A stretch of DNA of 64,000 nucleotides from Collinsella tanakaei YIT 12063 (GTDB taxonomy: Bacteria; Actinomycetota; Coriobacteriia; Coriobacteriales; Coriobacteriaceae), in contig NZ_JH126473.1 of the NCBI RefSeq assembly GCF_000225705.1, positions 82,388 to 146,387 of the forward strand, written 5' to 3'. The notes under the pieces were generated by a model that did no database searches, was not told the origin of the DNA, and worked only from the letters and a program-made list of their open reading frames with translations. Made by a program: the position numbers and the translations under genes. Shown here piece after piece: positions 34,074 through 43,100 of this stretch. Positions within the stretch are counted from its first letter, which is position 1, and each line of letters starts with the position of its first letter.

Positions 34074-36170
34074 TCACTGACGAACGCGATTTTGATGTGA
34101 TATGTATACACCCGTGGCTAATAACGCCGCACCCAGCAGCACGACTCCAGCAGCGCACACAGTCCAATTTATGTCACCCGTCTGTGGAAGCCCTGACGGC
34201 GCATCGCTTACACCAGAATCATCACCATCGGATTGTTCATTGGACCCATTTCCATCAGATGGCGGATTGGAATCTGGCGCGGAGTCCGCTCCGTCATCCG
34301 AATCAGTGTCGGGATTCGGGTCTGGGCTGGGATCCGGGTCGGGCGTCGGCTCGGGATCGGGGTCGGGCGCCGGTTCTGGGTCGGGATCGGGAGCCGGCTC
34401 GGGATCGGGGTCGGGCGCCGGTTCTGGATCCGGGTCGGGAGCCGGATTGGGATCGGGTGCTGGTTCTGGATCGGGGTCCGGACCGGGACCCGGATCAGGC
34501 TGCTTGACATTTGTCACTAGCACCGAAAAGCCCAGTTGCTCGTTTCCTGTGACAACAAATACACCGTGCTCATCAAGCTGGTTGCCAATAGACGTTGCCG
34601 GCTCAAACTTGCTAACAGTCACATCGTAACCATCCAGCCAGGTTGTCTGCCGAATCCTGTATGTACCCGGCTTAAAAGGAGCGAAGCGCCCCTTTCCATT
34701 CTCATCAGTCGTTATATTGAAACCCGTCGAAACCCACTCGCCGTCTTTAAGCTCTTCTAACTCAAAGACACCGCCGGCAAGCGGCATACTCCTATCCTCG
34801 TCATCAACGAGCCTGAACGAAAGGCTATTCTTCCTTGCTACGCCAGGATTTTGACCATTCGCGATTTGATAGGTTGCGCTGTTGCCGCCCTCTTTCACCG
34901 CCGAATCGCCAGAAATCAGGCACTCCCTCTTTCCATAATTCGTAACATCTTTAGTGCCATCAATGTCTGGATAGTAGGTGTTGAACTCAATGTAGTAGCT
35001 GACGATATTTCCGCCCGTTGGGCCTTCATCACCAAAGATGCTTCCATAGCCGGCATCTATGTAATTCTTTCCGTACCAGTAATATTTATAGTAGATGCCG
35101 TTGTTGTCGTCCTTCTTTCCTATACCTCCAAAATTGCAAAAGAACGTCTCGTTCATCTCGCTATCGCAGTAGACGCCCCATTGCAAAGCCTTCTCCGACA
35201 CCCTGGCCTTAAACTGATCCAGGGTTTCGCCGTCATTCTGCACAAGCCTTGTCATCTTCCCGCCGTCACTGTTGAGAAGAAAGCGCTGCGTTCCATAGCG
35301 TTGAGCATAGTACTCGCCCTGTTTCACCTGGTACCAGGTATTGAACGTCATGTCCTTAGCAGCCTGGGCAAGCGTAGGAATCGCTGCATAGATCTGCACC
35401 GTTCCAATATCTACAAACCCTTTTTCGGGAATGGCGTCGCTAATTAGAAATTGATCGTAAGCTTTCGGCACTCGATCATCATCGGGACCAGTGTAACCAT
35501 AGAGATCCATGGAACCAATAGGATTAACCTCGATAGAAATCGTCGCCCCCGGCTTGGTGCCATCTTGTTTATTAACAATGCTCCAACCGTTTTTCCACGA
35601 CGTATCAATATCTACAGATCCCTCCGTGGAAGATGGAACCGGTTCCTTAAATAAGATGGCGCAACTCTTATCGCCCGCTTTAAGCTCCTTTTCTACAGGC
35701 TTCCCTATAGCGGCGCCTACATTTTTCGCCTTTAGCAAGAAAAGATTAAGCTCGCCTTCGATTTTCTCTACTGTATCCGACACTCCATCTAGCAGGGTAA
35801 ATGACAGTCTGTCCTCAAAAATGCTAACTGACACGGCAACGTTGCCGTCTTGGTCTTTTACCTCGTACGGTCCTAGCGGCCACGACCCGCTCTCGTTCGT
35901 AGAAGAGAACAACTCACCTATATTAGTGCTCAAAGATATGCTGTCACCGGGAGCAAGAGGAACTCCTGTTTCCCCCTCCAACGAAAACTTTAAAACGATC
36001 GAGGAAGAGACGTCCCTACCCTGATAAACCTCGGCGGGAGCACTAAGCTCGACAATGGCTGCACTGCGGATCGAGCCCTGCGAAACAGACTCTCCTGTAG
36101 CCGCTACAGCAACAGCCGCCGCAGACAGCAGCATCGACAGCACGGTGAGAAATGCAAAAAACTTCTTCAT
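34074..36170 (-). CDS. LPXTG-anchored surface adhesin with Pro-Asp repeat stalk
   Basis: 698 residues. Signal peptide MKKFFAFLTVLSMLLSAAAVAVAA, then about 450 residues of predicted beta-rich adhesin region, then a Cna-B/SpaA-like domain (FRLVDDEDRSMPLAGGVFELEEL ... YRIRQTTWLDGYDVT). A stalk of about 50 residues repeats PDPDPEPA; in DNA an exact 32-bp block recurs 48 bp apart (34348-34379 and 34396-34427). The C-terminus carries LPQTG at about residue 661, a hydrophobic helix and a short basic tail. It is covalently attached to the wall or pilus by sortase. The base composition is clearly less GC-rich than flanking genes, suggesting acquisition. Last gene of the pilus locus, 9 bp after the minor pilin. 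Confidence 0.85.
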   Translation of the reverse strand: MKKFFAFLTVLSMLLSAAAVAVAATGESVSQGSIRSAAIVELSAPAEVYQGRDVSSSIVLKFSLEGETGVPLAPGDSISLSTNIGELFSSTNESGSWPLGPYEVKDQDGNVAVSVSIFEDRLSFTLLDGVSDTVEKIEGELNLFLLKAKNVGAAIGKPVEKELKAGDKSCAILFKEPVPSSTEGSVDIDTSWKNGWSIVNKQDGTKPGATISIEVNPIGSMDLYGYTGPDDDRVPKAYDQFLISDAIPEKGFVDIGTVQIYAAIPTLAQAAKDMTFNTWYQVKQGEYYAQRYGTQRFLLNSDGGKMTRLVQNDGETLDQFKARVSEKALQWGVYCDSEMNETFFCNFGGIGKKDDNNGIYYKYYWYGKNYIDAGYGSIFGDEGPTGGNIVSYYIEFNTYYPDIDGTKDVTNYGKRECLISGDSAVKEGGNSATYQIANGQNPGVARKNSLSFRLVDDEDRSMPLAGGVFELEELKDGEWVSTGFNITTDENGKGRFAPFKPGTYRIRQTTWLDGYDVTVSKFEPATSIGNQLDEHGVFVVTGNEQLGFSVLVTNVKQPDPGPGPDPDPEPAPDPNPAPDPDPEPAPDPDPEPAPDPDPEPAPDPDPEPTPDPDPSPDPNPDTDSDDGADSAPDSNPPSDGNGSNEQSDGDDSGVSDAPSGLPQTGDINWTVCAAGVVLLGAALLATGVYISHQNRVRQ
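34340..34500 (-). repeat. Pro-Glu/Pro-Asp coding tandem repeat (48-bp period)
   Basis: GC-rich repeats encode PEPAPDPD-type units. The 32 bases at 34348-34379 recur exactly at 34396-34427. Such in-frame repeats can change stalk length by recombination. Confidence 0.7.
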
Positions 36171-36179
36171 CGTTGCATC

Positions 36180-37337
36180 CTATACATCTGGACAATCATT
36201 CTCCTCAGGGTCTTCCGCCGGGCATTGTTCGCCAGACGTGAGACCTCCTCCCTTATCGTCTTGAACAGCCGCTTCATCCTCATCGATCTTGCAAGCTGGA
36301 ATATCGCGATCTTGGCATTCCCGGTTTTCAATAGCATCTTTGCAACGCTGAGAGTCAGCAACGTTCTGCTCGATTAAATCATTCGCCATTTCTCGTTCAA
36401 TCGATTCTGTCGCCATCCCGGCTCCCCGGCGTTTCAGCAGCCCCGACGTCACCAACATGGTTACACCCGCCACTAAAAGAACCGCCGCGACCTGGAACTG
36501 AACGTCGCCGGTCTGGGGCAGGCCGTTCTCCTCGAGCCAATCGTCCAAGGGGTTATCCGGCTTGACGGGACCGTCGGGTTCTGCCGGCTCATCGGGACCA
36601 TCCGGGTTGTCCGGACCGTCGGGGTCCTCGGGGTCAACCGGCTTGTCGGGATCCTCTGGGTCTACGGGCTCATCCGGACCGTCGGGATCCTCCGGATCTA
36701 TCGGCTTGCTGGGATCCTCGCTCTTGGGAGTCACCTCAACACCAAAATGCAGCTCGCCGTCGACGCCGTACGGGACCAGCACCAGCACCGGGTCGATCAG
36801 AACCCGCTCGTTTTCGGGGGCGCTCGCCGTGCGAGCCAGCAGGTACACCCCGCAGCGCACGCTCCCAAACCCGGCCACGCCGTCGCCGTCCGTAACGGCG
36901 GCGCCGGCGGCGAACAGCCCGTTCTCACGCGCGAAGGCGTCCATCTCCTTGGCCTTCGATCGCAGTCCCGCCGCATCGAGCGAGGACCAGTCGCAGGCGT
37001 ACGCCTCGAACTCCTTCACAGTGGAGAATTTGGCAGTCGAGCCCTTCACGCTACCCGTTGCGACCAGGGCGAGCGAATAGGTATCGCCCGCGAGCGCCAC
37101 CTCTTTGCCGCCCACCTGATGATGTGCCTTCACCACTATGGATCCCGAGCATGTGGAAGCGGCCTCGGCGGCAGCGACCTCAAGGGGCGCGATAGGACCC
37201 GCGGACCACGCGGAAAAGAAACCGGGGGCGCCCAACGCGACGCCGCATGCCAAAGCTACGCCGGCAACCGCGCGAACCCGATTGCGAATACGTGCAACAC
37301 GTGCAACGCGCCCGCTATCTAAAGTGCGATCCGCCAC
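36180..37337 (-). CDS. Minor pilin-like LPXTG protein with unusual 78-residue C-terminal tail
   Basis: 385 residues. An N-terminal signal (RAVAGVALACGVALGAPGFFSAWSA) is followed by a compact domain of about 170 residues with paired Cys. A DPEDPDGPDEP-type stalk comes next, then LPQTG at about residue 273, a hydrophobic helix and LLKRR. Unlike a normal sorting signal, the frame does not stop there: 78 more residues follow, acidic and with five Cys, beginning MATESIEREMAND. GGGGAG lies just upstream of that internal ATG. I chose GTG 37337, 9 bases after AAGGGGG; ATG 37358 also lies in frame. It starts inside the 3' end of the sortase gene (22-bp overlap), so they are co-translated. Its position next to sortase C suggests a basal or minor pilin. 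Confidence 0.75.
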   Translation of the reverse strand: MADRTLDSGRVARVARIRNRVRAVAGVALACGVALGAPGFFSAWSAGPIAPLEVAAAEAASTCSGSIVVKAHHQVGGKEVALAGDTYSLALVATGSVKGSTAKFSTVKEFEAYACDWSSLDAAGLRSKAKEMDAFARENGLFAAGAAVTDGDGVAGFGSVRCGVYLLARTASAPENERVLIDPVLVLVPYGVDGELHFGVEVTPKSEDPSKPIDPEDPDGPDEPVDPEDPDKPVDPEDPDGPDNPDGPDEPAEPDGPVKPDNPLDDWLEENGLPQTGDVQFQVAAVLLVAGVTMLVTSGLLKRRGAGMATESIEREMANDLIEQNVADSQRCKDAIENRECQDRDIPACKIDEDEAAVQDDKGGGLTSGEQCPAEDPEENDCPDV

Positions 37338-38250
37338 TACGGCAATCCCCCTTATCATTTCCCTCAATCCTAGAATGCGCGCCAGAGTGCGCCCGCTCAG
37401 CGTCGGCACGGGCGTCCCCGCGCAGCACCAACACGCCCAGCGCGATGGCGACCACGATCATCGCGGCGATGAGCAGCACATGGGGCAGCGACAGGTTGAT
37501 GGGGTTGCCCTCAACCTCGGCCTCCTGCTCCATCTCCTCCGTATACGGAATGCCATGGGCATGCACCAGCAGCCTATGCGAGTTGATGCCGTACGGCGTG
37601 CACGTCACCAACGTGCACAGATCCTCGCCCGCGCGAATCGCCAGGCTCTCGGTCTCATTCGGCAGCACGGTCTCGATCGAGTCGACCTGGTAGGCGAACG
37701 TCTCGCCAAGGACGCGGATGAAGAAATGGTCGCCCACCTCCATCTTGTCCAGATCGGTAAACAGCTTTGCGGAAGGCAGGCCGCGGTGTCCGGACAGCAC
37801 GGAATGCACCGACGGCGCGCTCACCGGCAAAGACGTCTCCGGCATGTGCCCGGCGCCAACCTGCAGCACCGGCTCCTCGACCGTATGGTAGATGGGCATG
37901 TTCACATCCAGACGAGGGATGCTGAGGTATCCCATCATGCCGTCGCCGTTGAGGTTAAGCAGGTCGTCGTACGCCGCCTGGAGCGACTCGGCGTCGGCAG
38001 GGGCGCTTTCGGACGAATCATCCGTCTGCACCCCCGCCAACGCGGCCAGGCCCTGGTTATATGCGCGGGCATCGGCGAGCATCTGGGCGTACTCTTCTTC
38101 GCTCAGGTCTTCCACCGCTTGGTCGTAGCTAGCGATCGCGCGGCTCGAGTTGCGCTCGACCAAAAAGTTGCTCACCGTGGGATACAGCAGGATGGCCAGC
38201 CCCGCGAGGACCATGAGAAGCGGCAGGATGTCGTCGAGCTTTTTACGCAT
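37315..38250 (-). CDS. Class C sortase (pilus polymerase)
   Basis: 311 residues. An N-terminal hydrophobic helix (about 9-28) is followed by the sortase core. Catalytic His is in VLSGHRGLPSA, catalytic Cys in TLVTCTPYGINSHRLLV, with the essential Arg eight residues after it, and a second C-terminal hydrophobic helix (about 260-280). Two membrane helices and the TLVTCTPYG wording fit class C (SrtC/SpaA-cluster) enzymes, which link backbone pilins through Lys-Thr isopeptide bonds. ATG 38250 has AGGAGGGCCTTGCCGC in front, 15 bp after the backbone pilin stop. Its 3' end overlaps the minor pilin. Confidence 0.92.
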   Translation of the reverse strand: MRKKLDDILPLLMVLAGLAILLYPTVSNFLVERNSSRAIASYDQAVEDLSEEEYAQMLADARAYNQGLAALAGVQTDDSSESAPADAESLQAAYDDLLNLNGDGMMGYLSIPRLDVNMPIYHTVEEPVLQVGAGHMPETSLPVSAPSVHSVLSGHRGLPSAKLFTDLDKMEVGDHFFIRVLGETFAYQVDSIETVLPNETESLAIRAGEDLCTLVTCTPYGINSHRLLVHAHGIPYTEEMEQEAEVEGNPINLSLPHVLLIAAMIVVAIALGVLVLRGDARADAERAHSGAHSRIEGNDKGDCRSGGSHFR

Positions 38251-38264
38251 GCGGCAAGGCCCTC

Positions 38265-39983
38265 CTAGCGCTGCGCGTTCTTACGGCGCACGGCCCACGC
38301 AACGCCGCCGACGACCACGGCAGCGCCGATGACGGTGAAGGCGATGGTGCCCATGCCGCCGGTCTCGGGGAGCACGGAGCCCGTCTTGTTGACGATGGTG
38401 ATGACGTGTTCGTCATTACCACCACAGGTCGTGGTAGTACCCTGGTCGTCATCCTTTCCATTAGCCGTATCGCCGTAGTCGATAACGTGACCATTCAGAG
38501 ATCCGTCTTCTGCAATATCCGCAGAAATGACCACCTTGATGGGGTCCTTGAGCGGGTTGTAACCATTCGGAGCCGTTATCTCCTTGACAAAGTAAGTACC
38601 CGTAGCAAGTCCAGCGAGGTTAAGCTTGCCGCTTTCAGGAGTGGTCACGGTGTCCGAACCATTCTCGGACACAATCCACTTACCAGCGTTGTTGTCCGTC
38701 CCCTCTGTGAATTTGACAACGGTGTCGCCATCGGCGTCATAAGACCCGTTTTTATTTGTATCTGCGTATACGCTGAACACAGCACCAGCAAGCGGCTTGC
38801 CGTCGGCGATGCCGGCGCGCTTGTCAAGGACAAACCCGAACGTATAGGTTTTGGTCTGGTCGTGTACGCCTTCCTCGGTCTTGCCAGGCTCGGTCGTGTA
38901 TTCGACGTAGGCTTCGTTGGTGTTGGGCTTTTCGATAAGTGCCTGGTCGTTCACCCTAGCCTGGTAGTACACCTCGATCTTCTTGCCGGCAAGGGTAGCT
39001 TTATTCTGGTAAAGGTAAGTGCTCAGATCGACCGTCAGCTTCGTGGTGCCATCCTTCTCGGCGGAAGCATTAACGGTGAACTGCTCTCCTTGCAGGCTCG
39101 TCCCGTTAACCTTCACGACAACCTTGGGGTCGGTCGCGGAATTAAGCAGCGTCAGGCCCTTGGGCAGGGTGTCGTGCAGCTTGAAGGTGTATGCGTCGTA
39201 GCCGGTCATGTCGGGGACGGCGGATTCCAGCTTGAAGGTGAGGAGGTCGCCCACGCTCGCAGACTGGCCGTTCGCGCCAGCCTTGCCCTCTGCGAGAGGC
39301 GCCAGGGAATCGATCTCCATACCATGGTTGCCCTCCCAGTCGGGGTTGACAATGGCATCGAGGCCGCCCGTCGGGTTCTCCACGATGCTCTTGTCGACCG
39401 TGGGATACTCGGACTTAATTCTCCACTCCTTATTTGCGGGAATGTTGACCAGCGTGGCGTCGGTGTGGCGCTCGAAGGAGGTGGAACCCTGCGCGGGGTA
39501 CACCAGGTAGTATCCATGATCGAGACACGTGAACGTTGCAGACGCGCCAGTATCCGTCTTTGTGGCCTTCGATGAAGTCTTTACAAGCGAGGCTACGGCA
39601 TCCTTGCCATTTCCGCGTACGTAATCAACGGCCTCCTTAGCGAAATTGACCAAGTCGTCATCTTGGAGATTAAGCACGTAGTCATACGCCGCCGCGGAGA
39701 GCGCGTCCCCAGAGATGCTATCCATAGTGGACTCGCTCAAACCCTGAAAGAAAGTTTCCCAGGCGGCCTTCAGCTTATAGGTGGTGGCCGTGTCGTCTCC
39801 ACCCTCAGAGCTAAACATCTGAACCGCGTAAACGTTTTTATCGACCATGCTGGCGGGACCGCTTACCGTCAGATTACCCGTTCCAGCCGCGAACGCTTCT
39901 GCAGGCAGCGCGCCGGCGACCATCACCAGCGCCATCATGACCGCCAGCGCCATGCTGGCGATGCGTTTTGTCATCGTTTTCAT
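38265..39983 (-). CDS. Isopeptide-forming pilus backbone protein (SpaH/FimA-like major pilin)
   Basis: 572 residues. Signal peptide ends around ALPAEAFAAG. The pilin motif WRIKSEYPTVDKS carries the Lys used for polymerisation. Cna-B-type middle domains form internal isopeptide bonds, and the E-box YFVKEITAPNGY supplies the catalytic Glu. The cell-wall sorting signal is LPETG at about residue 538 with hydrophobic helix and RRKNAQR tail. All the marks of a SpaA/SpaH backbone are present and intact. ATG 39983 follows GGAAGGAATGATTCG. It lies between the giant adhesin (presumed tip) and sortase C, in the standard tip-backbone-sortase order. Confidence 0.92.
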   Translation of the reverse strand: MKTMTKRIASMALAVMMALVMVAGALPAEAFAAGTGNLTVSGPASMVDKNVYAVQMFSSEGGDDTATTYKLKAAWETFFQGLSESTMDSISGDALSAAAYDYVLNLQDDDLVNFAKEAVDYVRGNGKDAVASLVKTSSKATKTDTGASATFTCLDHGYYLVYPAQGSTSFERHTDATLVNIPANKEWRIKSEYPTVDKSIVENPTGGLDAIVNPDWEGNHGMEIDSLAPLAEGKAGANGQSASVGDLLTFKLESAVPDMTGYDAYTFKLHDTLPKGLTLLNSATDPKVVVKVNGTSLQGEQFTVNASAEKDGTTKLTVDLSTYLYQNKATLAGKKIEVYYQARVNDQALIEKPNTNEAYVEYTTEPGKTEEGVHDQTKTYTFGFVLDKRAGIADGKPLAGAVFSVYADTNKNGSYDADGDTVVKFTEGTDNNAGKWIVSENGSDTVTTPESGKLNLAGLATGTYFVKEITAPNGYNPLKDPIKVVISADIAEDGSLNGHVIDYGDTANGKDDDQGTTTTCGGNDEHVITIVNKTGSVLPETGGMGTIAFTVIGAAVVVGGVAWAVRRKNAQR

Positions 39984-40113
39984 CGAATCATTCCTTCCCT
40001 CAAACGCATGACATTTACTACTACTTATCTGCTACGGCACGCTATCGGCGCCGCGAGAGATACTTCCTTCAAACGCGCCCACTCGAGAAAGAGGGCGTTT
40101 TTCGCCGCTCACA

Positions 40114-43100
40114 TCAACGACTACGCTTCCTTCCACGAGGCGCCGCATGAGCACCACGAGGCGCACGACCTCGCAAATGGCACGTCCATGATGGCAAAGA
40201 GATATTGAAAGCAGCACCAACAGAACCCAGCCGCCGACGACGGCGCTCATACAAGCCAAAGGTCATCAGAGCCGCGCCTGCGAACATGAAGAACCACGTT
40301 CCCATGCCTCCCGTTTCAGGCAAAGGCAAGCGGTTGGTCACCGTGATCACATATCCGGTCTCATCCTTCGCGACGCTATAGCTATAGCTGGTCTCCCCTT
40401 CATAGGAGCCAACCTGCACTTCTTCGACCGAATATGTGTAGTAGCGCACAACCGAGGGGTAAACCGTCTTGTCTTCGAACGCCACGGGCAGGCCGCCCAC
40501 CACCTTGCGCCAGGTTTCGGACCACTCGGAGGCATCGGCCGCGGTCAGCTTCACCTCAAGTATGCCGTTCGTGCCGAACGTCGAATCGTCCACGACCACG
40601 CCGTCGGCGTTGGTGTAGGTGCGCTTGAGCTTGAAGGTCACTTCGTCAGGGCGCGTGTTACCCGCATTTGCGTTATCCATCCACACCTTCTGCAGCGTGA
40701 TGTCCGCCAGCGCGGAGCACGGGTCTTGGCCCTCGCCCGGCTCGGGCGTGATGCCGCCGGTGCCGGGAGTATTGAGCGCATCGTCCATGAGCACGGCCTT
40801 CGCGGGAGACACATAAGCCTCCATGGCAACCGGCGCGGTGCCGTCTTCGTCTTGCATGACGGCACCCTCAAGCTCATCGAAGCTCGAAATCTTGTCGTAG
40901 TGCTGCACCTCGTAGCGGTTGTAGTCAGTGCCGCTTGCCGTGTCTTGCTGAGCATGCGAGAAAACGCCATCAGCCTTCGCCACGGCGTCGGTCAGCGCGG
41001 CGTTCATGTCGCGATAGATCGAATACAGGTTGTAGCGGCCTTCGTTGTCTGCGCCCTCGATGGCGCTTGCGTCTTTGAAATAGTACGACTGCAGATTCGT
41101 CATGCCCGAGAACGGGCCCACCAGCTCGGAGGTGCCGCGCACCACGTCGCAATAGACCATCTGGTTGCCCTCGAACAGACCTTCCTTGTTGTGGCCCACG
41201 AAGCCGCCGGCATAGCCCGCGTTGTCGGGGCGCTGATTCTTGTCTGCAGGCAGGCCGCCTTCCACCGCCGCGCCGTCGGCATCTTGCGTGGCGCCGCCGC
41301 CAAACACGTCGTAGCCCGCATGCGCGCCCGTGACCTTGCAATTAGTCACCGTGGTGCGGTTACCCTTGATGAGCGTGATTCCCAGGTTCGCCTTGTTATC
41401 TTCAGGGTTGATCAAGCCGTCTTCGTTGCACGGCAGCTTGATGGTGGAGTCACCGATGGTGATGATGGCGGTATCAGACTGCGCCGGGTCGTTCGAATCG
41501 GCCTTGGCAAGCGCCACGCCGATGCGCAGGCCCAGCAGGTTCACGTAAAGCAGATCGCCGTCGGAAAGGATCTTCAAGCCCAGCAGCTCGCCCAAACCGG
41601 GGAGGATGAAGCTACTCAGGTCGATGACGCCCAGATTCTGAAGGTCGTCTAGATACAAGGCCTTCACCAGCTGGTCGACGATGACCAGCAGTAACTCAAC
41701 CACGACGGAATCGACCTGCGTGTTCACGATGAACGACATGTCAGTTTGGCCGATGAAGCCCGCCGCAACCTGATCGCTGCGCACTATGCCCAGGTTCGAC
41801 ACCTCGCAAGCGTCGATTTTGGACAGATCACCCAGGCCCACGAAGCCGCCCGCGATGTTTTGCGCGGCATCGTTGCCCTGCTCCACGATGTCTTGGCCGG
41901 CATCGGTGCCGCTGGTCACCGTGAAGCCGGAGGCAACGCCTTCCACGCGGCAACGGTCGGCGTGCGAACCCCACACGTCCAACGCACCGGCCTGCAGCTT
42001 CAGCAGATTGAGAATCTGCCCGATTCCTGCTTCGGCCTCGTCGATATCGACTGTGGAATTCTTACCCATATAACCCGCGAAGCCGCCCGCGTAGCTGGGC
42101 GCCGTCACGGTGGAAAGCGCGCTCACGGTGCAGTCTTTGACCGAGCCGTTCAGCAAGCTGCCGGCGAAACCGCCCGCATTGCCGAAGTAGCGTAGCGAAT
42201 CCATGGTGCCCACTGTGTCGGCCGTGTTGGCGCGCACCTGGGCGCCGTCGGCCACGCCCGTCACGCTTGCGTGATAAATGTAGCTGCGGAATGCGTCCAG
42301 CACGCTGACGTTGCCCAGGCCGATCAGGCTCAGGATGGATGTCTTGTTGGTGCCGGCATCGGTGCCGCCCACGTCGGCCACGCTTCCCACGTCTGCCAGA
42401 CCCACGAAGCCGCCTGCGTTCTTGCCGCCAGAAACACCGCGCAGACCGTTGACGGAAAGTTTCGAAGCGCCTTCCTTGCTGCCGAGCACAGCAGATTCGC
42501 AGCTGCCCACGAAGCCGCCGGCTGCGGCGGCGAATCCGGTTTCGCCGTCCTGCTGATACGACCCATCAACCACGAAGCCCCATGCCTCGTCGGCAGACGT
42601 CACGGACGCGCCTCGGATGGTAGTCATGGTGGCCTCGAGCACGTTGGCGACATCGCCCGGCTGGCCGATGACGGTATCGAGAATGCCCTGCAAAAGGCCG
42701 TTGCTCGCGTTGGTATTCGCGTCGATGGCCGAGCCAGGAGCCGCCGTGCCCGCATAGCCGCCCACCGTGTTGGTGCCTTTCACCAAGCGCAGGTTGCCCA
42801 CGTTGCAGCCCGTTGCGCCTTCGGTGTCGCCCCAGATCTGCGCGCCTTCGGCATAGCCCACGTAGCCGCCGGCATGGCCGCAGCCGTACTTCTCGTCGTT
42901 TTCGACGCTGCCCGTGCCGCGGGCCTGCACCGTCATGCCCTCACGATAGCCCGTCGTGGAAGACGAGCCCTGAATGCTGGGCACGAACACCTGAGCCGCC
43001 GACACAAGCTGGCCCAGGTTGAGCTTGAGGCCCAGAATGCTCACGCCGCCCAGGTTGGCCGCGCCGCCGCTTTCCATGAAGCCCGCATAGCCGCCGGCGG

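Noticed and set aside
36167-36361. Basic 64-residue frame opposite in phase to the minor pilin tail
   Set aside because: Overlaps the tail in another frame on the same strand; no RBS and no recognisable domain. Considered as a frameshift end for the pilin but it does not join at the sorting signal.
40032-40259. 75-residue hydrophobic frame between giant adhesin and backbone pilin
   Set aside because: It overlaps the adhesin 3' end in another frame, has no RBS and no family resemblance.
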